From contig NZ_JANJOU010000008.1 in the NCBI RefSeq assembly GCF_024594815.1, positions 124,001 through 188,000 of the forward strand: 64,000 bases of DNA, in the 5' to 3' direction. A program made the position numbers and the translations under genes. Source of the DNA: Roseomonas populi. Its GTDB lineage: Bacteria; Pseudomonadota; Alphaproteobacteria; Acetobacterales; Acetobacteraceae. This document shows positions 43,138-52,459 of the stretch, in pieces (position 1 is the stretch's first letter; each line of letters starts with the position of its first letter). The notes under the pieces were generated by a model that saw nothing but the letters and a program-made list of their open reading frames with translations, was not told the origin of the DNA and did not search any database.

Positions 43138-43933
43138 TTATCGTAGATCCTTGAGCCATCGGGCAGCCTCGGGCGCAGCGCTAGCGGGCCAGAGCACCTT
43201 CACCACGCCGTCCGCGCGATGCAGTTCGACGTAGATGTCGCTCGCCAGGCGACGCTCCCCGAGCCCCGTTGGCGAAAGGGTTGTTCCAACGAGGCGCTGC
43301 CACCAGCGAGGCTTCGTCGAGCCTTCCTGCTGGCCCTGCGGTACCGTGCCCACGGGCTGCGGCGCCAGGACGGGACCGAGCCCTTCGGCTGCTGCATCGC
43401 CTGCGGCATCCTGAACGGGCGTGAGGGCCGGAGAGCCCGGAGGAGCGTAGGCCTGGCCATCCGGCTTCGCGCTGTCCGCACCGTGCCCCAATTCCATGTC
43501 GCGCAGCACGACAGCAGTGAAATTCGCGCCGAACTCCTCCCACATGCGATCGGCCTTGGTCTTCATCATGGCAAGGCCGAAGGATCCGAGCCGGCCCAGT
43601 ACATCCGCTTTTGCCTTCACGCGGATTTCAGTGCTGCCGTCGCCAAGGTCGGTCAGGAACAACTCGCTGCTCTGGCGCATTGAGCTCGTGACGGACGCAT
43701 CCTCACCCGTGCCCTCGATGCGCAGGTACTCCGGCGCCCGAGCCTCCAGGATCCGTGTCCTCACCTTGAAGCGCGCGGCAATGAAGGAGATCTTGACCTT
43801 GATCTCCGCCAGGTACTCGGTATCGCTCAGTACCTCGACCGATCCGGTACCGGGGACACAGCCAGCCATGATCTTCGGATCGAGCAGCAGCGCCCAAACC
43901 CGTGCCACCGGCGCTGCGATGGTCAGTGTCTTC

Positions 43934-43944
<11 letters not shown>
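43138..43944 (-). CDS. CoxG-family SRPBCC protein (molybdenum hydroxylase accessory)
   Basis: 268 aa, GTG start, overlapping the preceding FeS subunit gene by 11 bp. The first ~150 residues are a CoxG SRPBCC domain (LTIAAPVARVWALLLDPKIMAGCVPGTGSVE, FKVRTRILEAR, TEIRVKAKADVLGRLGSFG). The remaining ~115 residues are a linker plus a basic, Trp-containing C-terminal segment not needed for the fold. CoxG proteins recruit CO dehydrogenase-type hydroxylases to the membrane or aid their maturation. Last gene of the large-medium-small-CoxG operon. Confidence 0.87.
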
Positions 43945-44406
<462 letters not shown>

Positions 44407-44410
<4 letters not shown>

Positions 44411-45285
44411 GCAACGATCCTGCCTTCACTGTCCTGCTCCACCAGGCGCTCAATCGTACGACGCGCAACGACCCGCACCATGTCGCGACGGAAGGCGGAG
44501 CCACCGCGAATGTCGGACACAGGGTCGATCGCCTCTGCCACGATGTCGGCCGCTTCCCGTGCCAGCGCGGCCGTGACCCTGCGGCCGGCAAGGACGGCCT
44601 CGGCGGCTGCAACGCGGGTTGGCACAACCGTGGTCGCCCCCACCACCAACCGTGCCTCGCCCACGACGTCGCCGTCGCGTCGAGCAAGGAGAGCGAGGTT
44701 GATAAGGGGGCGGTGTTCGGCCGCCGTCCGATGGAAGCGAGCGTGGTAGCCGAAATCGAAGCGCGGCGCCGGAATGCGGATCTCGGTCAGGACCTCGTCA
44801 GGCTCCAGTGCACTTGCATAGTAGTCCACCAGGAAATCTGTAACCGGCAGGTACCGATACCCGCGGGCGCTACCCAGCACCAGCATTGCCTCCAGCGCGG
44901 CAAGACAGGTCGGCGGGTCCGTCGTGGGGTCCGCGTAGCAGAGATTGCCGCCCAGCGTTCCCTGGTTGCGGACCTGTGGGTTCGCCAACCGGGACGCCAT
45001 GTCCGCCAACACCGGGTAGCGCTGCCGAACCAACGGCGATCGTGCCACGGCCGCGTGCGTCGTCAGCGCGCCTATACGGAGGCCATCCCGTGGATCGTAG
45101 GTTATGCCGCGCAGGCCGCGAACCCGCGCAAGTGAGACAAGATGGGTCGGCGTGACCATGCGCTGCCGCAACGCGAGCAGCAGGGCCGTACCACCAGCGA
45201 TCATCCGGCAGTCGTCCCCAAGTCGCGCGAGCAGGCCGCTGACCTCCCCCACGGTTTCGGGCATCAGGTAGTCGAAGTCACGCAT
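44407..45285 (-). CDS. Molybdenum hydroxylase FAD subunit (CoxM-like)
   Basis: 292 aa from the ATG at 45285, overlapping the large-subunit stop by 8 bp. FAD-binding motifs IAGGTALLL and NQGTLGGNLCYADPTTD, followed by the CO-dehydrogenase flavoprotein C-terminal domain (EHRPLINLALLARRDGD...ARLVVGATTVVPTRV). Delivers electrons to the external acceptor (quinone, cytochrome or NAD). Confidence 0.93.
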
Positions 45286-47623
45286 GGCGCCGCTCCCGTG
45301 CGGCGGCTGTTGCCTCCTGCTCTCGCAGCCCGGCCAGAATCTTCTCTGGCGTGATCGGAAGCTCGCGGATGCGCACGCCAACGGCATCATAGACCGCGTT
45401 GGCGATAGCCGCTGCCCCCGGCAGCATCGCCGTCTCACTGGCACCCTTGGCGCCGTACGGGCCGTTTGGCTCCAGCGATTCGATGATCCCGGACTGGATG
45501 TTCGGCAGGGACTCCGCCGTAGGCATCGTATAATCGGCAAAGTTGCCGTTCAGCAGCTGGCAGTCCTGGAACTTCATCTCTTCATAGAGAGCCCACCCGA
45601 TGCTCATGGCGGCCGCCCCACAGGTCTGACCATGCACGGCCAGCGGGTTGATTGCCTTGCCGCAGTCGTCGGAGACGAAGGTCTCCAGGATCTCCACCTG
45701 GCCAGTTTCCGTATCCACCTCGACCTCGACGGCCTGCGCCGCGAAGGAGTAGCCAGGGGCTACGTTGCCGTACTGATCGGGCCGCGACATGGCCAGGAAG
45801 GTTGGCGGGTCATAGGTCGCCGTGACCCTCAGTTCCTCGCCACCGTGCCGGTAGATGTGCATGCGCGCGAGCTCGCCGAAGGTCAGTCGCCGATTGGGTA
45901 AGGCCGAGGTCGCGAAAATCTCACCACCGGAGACGGTCAGGTCGCCTTCCGGCACCCCGAGCGTCTCGGAGGCCAGGGCCAGGAGCCGGCCTCGGATCTC
46001 GCGGCCGGCCCGGATCGCCGCATTGCCCGCAAGGATAGTCACTCGGGACGCTATGGAGCCATGCCCGTACGGCGACACGTCCGTGTCGGTCGGGAGCACG
46101 GTGACGTGGGAAACAGGGATCGCCAGCTCACTGGCGCAGCACTGTGCCAACATCGTGTAGGCCCCCTGCCCCATATCGGACTCTCCTGTCGAGAGAGTGA
46201 CGCGCCCGTCCGTCGTCATCCGGGCCGTCACGATGGAGCCGTCCCAGTTTCCCATCTCCCGATTGCCGCTGACATGTATGGCGCCCGCGAACCCGATGCC
46301 CCGGCGCTTCAATCCGGTGTCAGGCCGGCGCGCCTTCTTGGTGATCCAGCCGATGCCTTCGCTCACCTGGTCGAGACACTCGGTGAGGCCGGCGCTCCCC
46401 AGCTCGAACCCATGTACGGTGGTGTCGCCAGCCCGTACGGCGTTCCGCCTCATGAACTCTACAGGATCGATGCCCAGTTTCTCCGCCAGCTCGGCCATAT
46501 GGCTGTTGAGCGCGAAAGCGGCCTGTGGACCGCCGAAGCCTCGAACCGCACCGCGTGGCGGATGATTGGTGAAGGCGAGCCGGCCGTGGAGCCGGACGTC
46601 TTTGAGGTAACGGTGCATGTTGTCGCTTCGCACCAACGACACCTGCAGGACATGGGTAGCGAGCCCCTCGTAAGCACCGCAATCGGCCAGGATTTTGACT
46701 TCCTTGGCGATGATGAGGCCTTGGTTGTCGACACCCATTTTCAGCCAGATGCGCTCTGCCGGGCTGGATCGGGCGCCGAGGAAGTCGTCAAGGCGACTGT
46801 TGACGAACCTGACTGGTCTCCCCAGCCTGTAAGCCATCCAGGCACAGATGAGGCTGTTGCATTCCTCGACCGTCTTGCCGCCAAAAGCGCCCCCGACGGT
46901 GGATTGAATGACGCGCACTGCGGAGACCGGCAGGCCGAGCGCCTCTGCGAAGCGGTTGCGCTGGAGGAACGCCGTCTGAGTCGATGCCCGTACCACAAGT
47001 CTGCCGTCACCTTCGACCCAGGCCACGGTCGCCATGGGTTCCAGATAGCCCGGATACTGCGAGGTGGTCTCGTAAGTTGCCTCGTGCACCAGCGCAGCAC
47101 GCGCAAAGGCGGAGTCCACATCGCCGCGCTCCACCTTGTACTCGATCGAGAGATTGCCGGTGCTCTCGTGAACCTCGATGGTTCCTGGAGACAGCGCTTC
47201 ATCCATGTTGTGGACCAAAGGCAAGGGCTCGTACTCGACGCGAACGAGGTCGAGCGCATCCCGGGCCGTATCTTCGTCGATGGCGGCTACCGCGACCACC
47301 TCTTCTCCAACGAAGCGGACCTTCGAGGTGGCGAGAATGCGATGCTGCTTGCGATGAACGCCGGTCAGGCGGTCGGGCGTGTCATCGCCTGTCAGTACGG
47401 CGTGAACGCCCGGAAGAGCGCTGGCAGCGGCGGTGTCGATCGAGATGATTCTGGCGTGAGCGTAGGGACTACGCAGCACTTTGAGATGCAGCATGCCCGG
47501 CGTCCTGAAGTCGCCGCCATAGAGCGCCCGGCCCGTCAGCTTCTCCTGCGCGTTCACCTGCGGCGTTGGCCGGCCGATCGTGGAAGCATCACCGTCAAGC
47601 CGGGCTTGTGTCGTCATGGTCAT
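45278..47623 (-). CDS. Molybdenum hydroxylase large (molybdopterin) subunit, xanthine dehydrogenase family
   Basis: 781 aa. Begins with the a/b hammerhead domain (VNAQEKLTGRALYGGDF) and carries Mo-cofactor segments QSTVGGAFGGKTVEE, RGAVRGFGGPQAAFAL, GESDMGQGAYTML and the C-terminal GAKGASETAML holding the catalytic Glu. The Cys-containing S-x-F-R active loop of true CO dehydrogenase is absent, so despite the Cox-like gene set this is a hydroxylase of an aromatic or N-heterocyclic substrate, or a hydroxybenzoyl-CoA-reductase-like enzyme. First of four overlapping genes. Confidence 0.92.
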   Translation of the reverse strand: MTMTTQARLDGDASTIGRPTPQVNAQEKLTGRALYGGDFRTPGMLHLKVLRSPYAHARIISIDTAAASALPGVHAVLTGDDTPDRLTGVHRKQHRILATSKVRFVGEEVVAVAAIDEDTARDALDLVRVEYEPLPLVHNMDEALSPGTIEVHESTGNLSIEYKVERGDVDSAFARAALVHEATYETTSQYPGYLEPMATVAWVEGDGRLVVRASTQTAFLQRNRFAEALGLPVSAVRVIQSTVGGAFGGKTVEECNSLICAWMAYRLGRPVRFVNSRLDDFLGARSSPAERIWLKMGVDNQGLIIAKEVKILADCGAYEGLATHVLQVSLVRSDNMHRYLKDVRLHGRLAFTNHPPRGAVRGFGGPQAAFALNSHMAELAEKLGIDPVEFMRRNAVRAGDTTVHGFELGSAGLTECLDQVSEGIGWITKKARRPDTGLKRRGIGFAGAIHVSGNREMGNWDGSIVTARMTTDGRVTLSTGESDMGQGAYTMLAQCCASELAIPVSHVTVLPTDTDVSPYGHGSIASRVTILAGNAAIRAGREIRGRLLALASETLGVPEGDLTVSGGEIFATSALPNRRLTFGELARMHIYRHGGEELRVTATYDPPTFLAMSRPDQYGNVAPGYSFAAQAVEVEVDTETGQVEILETFVSDDCGKAINPLAVHGQTCGAAAMSIGWALYEEMKFQDCQLLNGNFADYTMPTAESLPNIQSGIIESLEPNGPYGAKGASETAMLPGAAAIANAVYDAVGVRIRELPITPEKILAGLREQEATAAARERRHA

Positions 47624-47722
47624 CTTCGTCCAGGCTCATCACTGCGGTGCACTTCCCTCGCCGGGGTGCATGGGACGCGGCTCATGAACTCTAGGTGGCA
47701 CATCTGATGCCCGCAACGACAA

Positions 47723-47740
47723 ACGTGCTTGAACACGTGC
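47723..47740. promoter_or_regulatory. ACGTGC direct repeat upstream of the hydroxylase operon
   Basis: ACGTGC at 47723-47728 is repeated at 47735-47740 (12-bp period), about 100 bp upstream of the large-subunit start. It is followed at 47741-47748 by an AT-rich TAAAATGA. This is the only conspicuous motif in the 268-bp spacer 47624-47891. It might be an activator or MarR site; no consensus is known to me. Confidence 0.3.
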
Positions 47741-47891
47741 TAAAATGAACTCGTCCCTGTCTGTGTATCTGGCCGCCAGTCTGCGCTAGCGGCAGCGCGG
47801 GGCCGCAATGCCAGCCAAGATCGCCTGGCGTGTCAGCTTCGCGCCCGGTCTGAACCACGACCAGGCGCTTGGCAGGGCTACACCTTTCGGA

Positions 47892-48269
47892 TCATCCCGG
47901 CTGGGAGACAGATCCGTCCGGCCGGTATGACATTGCGTACTGGAAGTAGTCTGCCTGCCCGCCACCGTAGATCGTGACAGAGGCACCCCCACCAGCACGG
48001 CCAGTGAAGCGTTCACCCGAGGCGTGATCGAAACCTTCGAAATCGAGATCACCCGTGGCCTGCAGATCCACAGGACCGGCGCCATCCAGGACGAAGCTGT
48101 CGGGTCCGGGACGCACCACCTGACCTGAGGCGACGTCGCGGAAGCCGTCCGGGAGAGGCTCGATGACAAAGCTCTCGCCAGTGCCGAGCGCGTGGACCAG
48201 GACGGGACAGCGGCCTGCGCGACTGCGATGCGCCACGACCGCCACAATGCGCCTTGTGTCTGGGTCCAT
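47892..48269 (-). CDS. Small beta-rich protein of unknown function
   Basis: 125 aa from the ATG at 48269, preceded by AGGGGAAGG. No signal peptide or TM segment. Rich in Gly, Asp and beta-prone stretches (RCPVLVHALGTGESFVIEPLPDGFRDVASGQVV, DLDFEGFDHASGERFTG, ASVTIYGGGQADYFQYAMSY). I recognise no family. It lies alone between the molybdenum hydroxylase operon and the Rieske gene in the same orientation, with 222 bp upstream and 268 bp downstream. Whether it belongs to either pathway is unknown. Confidence 0.55.
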   Translation of the reverse strand: MDPDTRRIVAVVAHRSRAGRCPVLVHALGTGESFVIEPLPDGFRDVASGQVVRPGPDSFVLDGAGPVDLQATGDLDFEGFDHASGERFTGRAGGGASVTIYGGGQADYFQYAMSYRPDGSVSQPG

Positions 48270-48491
48270 CTCGGCCTTCCCCTCAGTTCCTGGCCAGGTC
48301 ATGCCGTCCATCCAGCAATCATCTCCCTTCTCGGTGCCTGCCCGGCTGCGGCGGCAGTGAGGGCCTGGGACTCTTCGGCCAGGATCGCGGGGCGAGCCGC
48401 GCGATCCCGTGTTGGGCAATGGCAGGCGGGGGACATAGCGTACTTCCCACCGCCAAGCGCTCTGCCTCAAGCGGAGCGGCGGGTCTGCGGA

Positions 48492-49592
48492 TCAAGCCTT
48501 GCCGGCTGCCCGGAGCTCCGTGAGTTGCTTGCGCGTGACCTGAGCAAGGTAGCGCCGCAGGCGGATCAGTCCGGCGTCATGCTGATAGAGCATTTCGTGC
48601 TTCTCAAGCCCCGGCTTACAGCCGGCCAGCATCTCGCGATCCTGCTCGAGCACCGCCCAGTGCCGAGGCTCCATGCGGGTCTTGTACAGAAAGCGCCAGA
48701 CGTCACGCTGCCAGCCCTGCACCTTCCGGCAGCGCCAGAAGAAGCTTGCGGTGTTGTTCTCATCGATCGGAGTGGCAAAGCCAATGATGGCGAAGTTGCC
48801 GCCCGGACCTCCGGAAGGGGGATAGGGGATCTCCAGCCGGACATAGATCGCGCCATCATCGACGAGCTCGGACCAGTCGAAGTTCACGTCCCGCTGGCCC
48901 TCCTTCTCGAAGAAGAATCCTGTGGGCGTGTCGCGGGTAACGAAGTGGGCCTGGGTGTCTCCCTGGTACATGGTGTGCGAATTGGCGTGCAGGAAGGTCC
49001 CGTGCATCGGGTCCATCGCGTTGTCCAGAGAATAGCGCCAGTACATCTCCCAGTCGGCGTAGCAGACGAACCTTTCCCAATCGGGGGCGGCGAGCTGTGG
49101 CGGCGGGATGAACTCGGGTGCTTCCTCGTGCAAGGCGTCGCCGAACCAGACGAAGACGGCACCCGCAACTTCCACTGCAGGGTAGGTCTTCACGGCCCTT
49201 TTGCCCTCGAGCGGGCAACCCGGCTGGCCGGGTACCGAGAGCACCGTGCCATCCGGCCCCACTTCCACCCCATGGTAGTTGCAGCGAAGCCGGTCGCCCT
49301 CGTTCTGTCCGCGGGAGAGCGGGACGGCGCGGTGCGGGCAGCGGTCCACCTGCACGTGAACGGCGCCCGCCGCGTCGCGCCACAGCACGATGGGCTCACC
49401 GAGCCGCGTCAGCCCTACGGGCTTCTCGCCCGGCTTTACAAAGCGGGAGGGCAGGACAGGCCACCAGCGGTTACGGACGCCAAGCTTCAAGGCCTCCCGG
49501 ATCTCTGCATCCGTGACCGGGCCATTGTTGGTCGGTGCTGGCGCGCGTGCGGCCGTGCGGGCGGCGGAAGGGGAGATGGTGGTAGCGCTCAT
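48492..49592 (-). CDS. Rieske non-heme iron oxygenase, alpha subunit
   Basis: 366 aa. The Rieske cluster ligands are Cys85, His87, Cys104 and His107 (RCPHR and RCNYHG). The mononuclear iron site is in DNAMDPMHGTFLHANS, with His197 and His202 the likely ligands. Single-component alpha subunits of ~350 aa with a VanB-type reductase nearby are typical of aromatic O-demethylases and monooxygenases such as VanA and of phthalate-type ring dioxygenases. The reductase is encoded 390 bp upstream in the same operon. No small beta subunit is present. Substrate unknown; 4 bp after the 76-aa gene. Confidence 0.92.
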   Translation of the reverse strand: MSATTISPSAARTAARAPAPTNNGPVTDAEIREALKLGVRNRWWPVLPSRFVKPGEKPVGLTRLGEPIVLWRDAAGAVHVQVDRCPHRAVPLSRGQNEGDRLRCNYHGVEVGPDGTVLSVPGQPGCPLEGKRAVKTYPAVEVAGAVFVWFGDALHEEAPEFIPPPQLAAPDWERFVCYADWEMYWRYSLDNAMDPMHGTFLHANSHTMYQGDTQAHFVTRDTPTGFFFEKEGQRDVNFDWSELVDDGAIYVRLEIPYPPSGGPGGNFAIIGFATPIDENNTASFFWRCRKVQGWQRDVWRFLYKTRMEPRHWAVLEQDREMLAGCKPGLEKHEMLYQHDAGLIRLRRYLAQVTRKQLTELRAAGKA

Positions 49593-49596
49593 CGGC

Positions 49597-49827
49597 TTAG
49601 GCTCCCAGTTCCTGCATCGTGGCCTGGAAGTTTTCGGCAGTCCACTGTCCCCCGGACTTCGGGCGGATGCGGGAGCGGTTCAGGGCCGCCACCAGGTCGT
49701 CCAACTCCCAGTTGCCCTTCGCGAATGCGGCCTCGATCGCATCTGCTAGGCTGCCCTCCCATTCGGTCGGCAGGCGGCTGATGGATTGCCGCTCCTCAAG
49801 ATGAGGGAAGCGATAGGTGTCGTTCAC
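49597..49827 (-). CDS. 76-aa recombinase-like helix-turn-helix protein
   Basis: GTG start with AGGAGAAGG ahead. The sequence has SLADAIEAAFAKGNWELDDLVAALNRSRIRPKSGGQWTAENFQATMQ. The stretch LVAALNRSRIRPKSGGQWTA resembles the small HTH-like domain at the C-terminal side of serine recombinases (A-L-N-x-x-G-I-x-T-x-x-G-x-x-W-t). There is no catalytic domain, so it is not a recombinase. It is encoded 4 bp before the Rieske alpha gene, suggesting a conserved accessory or regulatory role for the oxygenase. The function is unknown. Confidence 0.75.
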   Translation of the reverse strand: MNDTYRFPHLEERQSISRLPTEWEGSLADAIEAAFAKGNWELDDLVAALNRSRIRPKSGGQWTAENFQATMQELGA

Positions 49828-49982
49828 GATGCCTTCTCCTCTCGCCTAGATCGCTGTCCGCCCGGCCGCTCTGCACGGGCAGGGACGGCATGACGGGTCG
49901 AATGCCGTCCGGCCGGGGCGATACCCCGGGGTGAGCCGCGTCGCGCCAACGCACAACCGGGACCGCACGTTGATCGACGGAC

Positions 49983-50963
49983 TCACAGGTCGAGCACCAG
50001 CCGCGACGACTTGGCGCGCGACACGCAGGTCATCATTGTCGTGTTCGCTGCCCGCTCGGACGCGGAGAGGATGCTGTCCCGATGATCCACCTCCCCTTCC
50101 AGCACCGGCACCTCGCATGTTCCGCAGACTCCCTGCTCGCAGGAGCAGGGTACGGAAAGGCCGGCGTCGTTCAGGACCTGGAGCACGGTGCGGTCTTCCG
50201 GGACGGTGAGCGTGATGCCGGCTTGGGCGCACTCCACCTCAAACGTGTCGGAGACCTCGCCTTCCGGCCGGGCACGGGCCGTGAACCACTCGAAGCGGAC
50301 GCTGCCTTCGGGCCAGTGGGATGTGGCCTCTTCCACGGCCAGCATCAGCCGCTCGGGGCCGCAGCAGTAGAGAAGCGTGTCGGAGGGGGCGTCGCGCAGG
50401 CGCTCGGCAACGTCCAGGCGCGTCCCTTCCTCGCTGGCATGAACGGAAACCTCGCCACCCAGGGCGCGAGCTTCGCGGATGAAAGGGGCGTCGGCGCTGC
50501 GGGGTGCGCAGAGGAGCAGGGTCCAGCGCGCACCGGCCTGGGTGGCGGCCCGCATCATGGGCAGCAGCGGGGTGATGCCGATGCCGCCGGCGACGAAGAG
50601 GTAGTTCGCCGCCGCGTCGAAGGCGAAGTTGTTGCGCGGCAGGCCCAGGGTGACGACCACACCAGGGCGCAGCTCTCCGCGATGCACGAAGCGGGAGGCG
50701 CGGCCGCCTTTCACGTCGCGAACGGCGATGCGGTAGGTGGTCCGGTCGGCCGGATCGCCGCACAGGGAGTACTGACGGACCGAGCCGTCCGGCAGGTGCA
50801 GGTCCACATGCGAGCCGGGCTCGAACGGCGGCAACCCGCTTCCGTCCTCCGCCTCGAAGTCGAGGGCGAGGATGCCGGGCGCCACATAGGTCATGCGGCG
50901 CAGCAGGGCGGGGAAGGTCTGGGCAGCGGCGGCGCCCGCCATGGGGCTGCTGATGGCGTTCAT
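49983..50963 (-). CDS. PDR/VanB-family ferredoxin reductase
   Basis: 326 aa from the ATG at 50963 (ATGA overlap with the aldehyde dehydrogenase). Flavin domain with RQYSLCGDP, NAD-binding domain with VAGGIGITPLLPM and YCCGPERLM. The C-terminal plant-type [2Fe-2S] ferredoxin domain has Cys275, Cys280, Cys283 and Cys313 (C-x4-C-x2-C-x29-C). Transfers electrons from NAD(P)H to the Rieske oxygenase encoded downstream. A 155-bp gap (49828-49982) separates it from the 76-aa gene. Confidence 0.93.
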   Translation of the reverse strand: MNAISSPMAGAAAAQTFPALLRRMTYVAPGILALDFEAEDGSGLPPFEPGSHVDLHLPDGSVRQYSLCGDPADRTTYRIAVRDVKGGRASRFVHRGELRPGVVVTLGLPRNNFAFDAAANYLFVAGGIGITPLLPMMRAATQAGARWTLLLCAPRSADAPFIREARALGGEVSVHASEEGTRLDVAERLRDAPSDTLLYCCGPERLMLAVEEATSHWPEGSVRFEWFTARARPEGEVSDTFEVECAQAGITLTVPEDRTVLQVLNDAGLSVPCSCEQGVCGTCEVPVLEGEVDHRDSILSASERAANTTMMTCVSRAKSSRLVLDL

Positions 50964-52459
50964 GCGGCGATCCCGGCCCAGGGATGGGGCTGACCGGAGG
51001 TGTCGAGGTAGAAGGACTTCTGCCGCTGCCAGGCGCGCAGGCCCTGCCGCCCCTTCTCCCGCCCCAGCCCGCTGTCCTTGATGCCGCCGAAGGGGGTGGA
51101 AATGGAGAACTGCTTGTAGGTGTTCACCCAGACCGTGCCCGTGCCAACGCCGCGGCCGATGCGCCAAGCGCGGTTGAAGTCTCGCGTCCAGATGCCGCAT
51201 GCCAGGCCGTAGCTGCTCTCGTTGGAGAGGGCGATCGCCTCCGCCTCGTCCTCGAAGGGCTGGACGTGGAGGACGGGGCCGAAGATCTCCTCCTGGCAGG
51301 TCCGCGCGGCGCTGGGCAGGCCGGCGATGATGGTGGGCAGGTAGTAGATGCCGGCGTCGTATTCCGCGCCCTCCGGCCGGCGACCGCCGCAGAGGATCGT
51401 GCCGCCTTCGCCAACCGCCTGAGCCACAGCGCGCTCAACGCTGTCGCGGTGCGGATCGCGGATCATGGGGGCGACCTGGGTGGCGGGATCGGCGGGGTGG
51501 CCGACACGGAGTGCCTTCGTGGCGGAGACCAGGCGCTCCACGAAGCTCTCGTAGATAGTGCGCTGGACCAGCAAGCGGGAGCCGGCGATGCAGGACTGGC
51601 CGGTCGAGGAGAAGATGCCGAAGAGGATGCCCGCGATCGTCAGGTCCAGGTCGGCATCGGCGAAGACGATCGTGGGGGACTTGCCGCCGAGTTCCAGCGA
51701 GACGGGCATCAGCTTCTCGGCGGCCTTGCGGGCGATGCCGCGGCCGACTTCCGTGCCGCCGGTGAAGCTGACCTTGCCGATGGCGGGGTGGGTGACGAGG
51801 GTGTCACCCACCTCCTCGCCGCGCCCGGGCAGGACGGAGAGGAGGCCGGGGGGGAGCCCCGCTTCCTCGCAGATGCGGGCCATCACCAGGGAGACGAGCG
51901 GGCTCCAGGAGGCCGGCTTCATCAGCACGGCATTTCCCGCGGCCAGGGCGGGGGCGAGCTTCTGCGCGTCCGATGCGATGGGGGAGTTCCAGGGCGTGAT
52001 GCCCGCCACCACGCCGATGGGCTCGTGCACGGACATGGTGATGTAGTTGCCGCGGGAGGGGGTGAGGGCCTCCTCCTCCGTTTCCAGCACGGCGGCGAAG
52101 TAGCGGAAGGTGCCGGCGGCGCTGGCGGCGAGCGCACGGGTTTCGGCGAGGGTCTTTCCGGTGTCGCGGCTCTGCACCTGGGCGATGCGCTCGCCGTGCC
52201 TGGTCAGGCCGTCCGCGATGCGGTGAAGGTAGGTGGCGCGCTGGTGCGGCAGGAGGTTGCGCCAGGACGGGTCCTCGGCGGCCTTCTGCGCGCCGGCGAT
52301 GGCCTCCTCCACGTCGTCGCGGGAGGCGCCGCGCAGGGTGAGATTCACGCTGCGGTCGGCGGGGTAGATCGAGGTGATCTCCGCCCCGCGCCCCTCGCGC
52401 CACTCGCCGGCCACGTAGATGCGGCCGTCGGGCAGTCCGATCTCTTGCATCTCTGCCAT
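50960..52459 (-). CDS. Aldehyde dehydrogenase
   Basis: 499 aa; ATG at 52459 shares one base with the ThDP enzyme stop (TGATG). Catalytic Cys290 (STGQSCIAG) and general base Glu256 (SLELGGKSP); ITPWNSPI and SFTGGTEVGRGI are the NAD-binding landmarks. Likely oxidises the aldehyde made by the ThDP-dependent enzyme or by ring-cleavage fragments to the acid. Betaine/hydroxymuconic-semialdehyde-type enzymes have the same length. Substrate unknown. Confidence 0.92.
   Translation of the reverse strand: MAEMQEIGLPDGRIYVAGEWREGRGAEITSIYPADRSVNLTLRGASRDDVEEAIAGAQKAAEDPSWRNLLPHQRATYLHRIADGLTRHGERIAQVQSRDTGKTLAETRALAASAAGTFRYFAAVLETEEEALTPSRGNYITMSVHEPIGVVAGITPWNSPIASDAQKLAPALAAGNAVLMKPASWSPLVSLVMARICEEAGLPPGLLSVLPGRGEEVGDTLVTHPAIGKVSFTGGTEVGRGIARKAAEKLMPVSLELGGKSPTIVFADADLDLTIAGILFGIFSSTGQSCIAGSRLLVQRTIYESFVERLVSATKALRVGHPADPATQVAPMIRDPHRDSVERAVAQAVGEGGTILCGGRRPEGAEYDAGIYYLPTIIAGLPSAARTCQEEIFGPVLHVQPFEDEAEAIALSNESSYGLACGIWTRDFNRAWRIGRGVGTGTVWVNTYKQFSISTPFGGIKDSGLGREKGRQGLRAWQRQKSFYLDTSGQPHPWAGIAA

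Noticed and set aside
45278-47623. Carbon monoxide dehydrogenase (CoxL)
   Set aside because: The gene order and CoxG suggest it, but the Cys-containing active loop of form I CO dehydrogenase is missing; the RGFGG-type loop is that of other xanthine-dehydrogenase-family enzymes.
49597-49827. Remnant of a site-specific recombinase or mobile element
   Set aside because: Only the small HTH-like domain is present, with its own start and SD, tightly placed in a metabolic operon; no repeats, attachment sites or transposase nearby.
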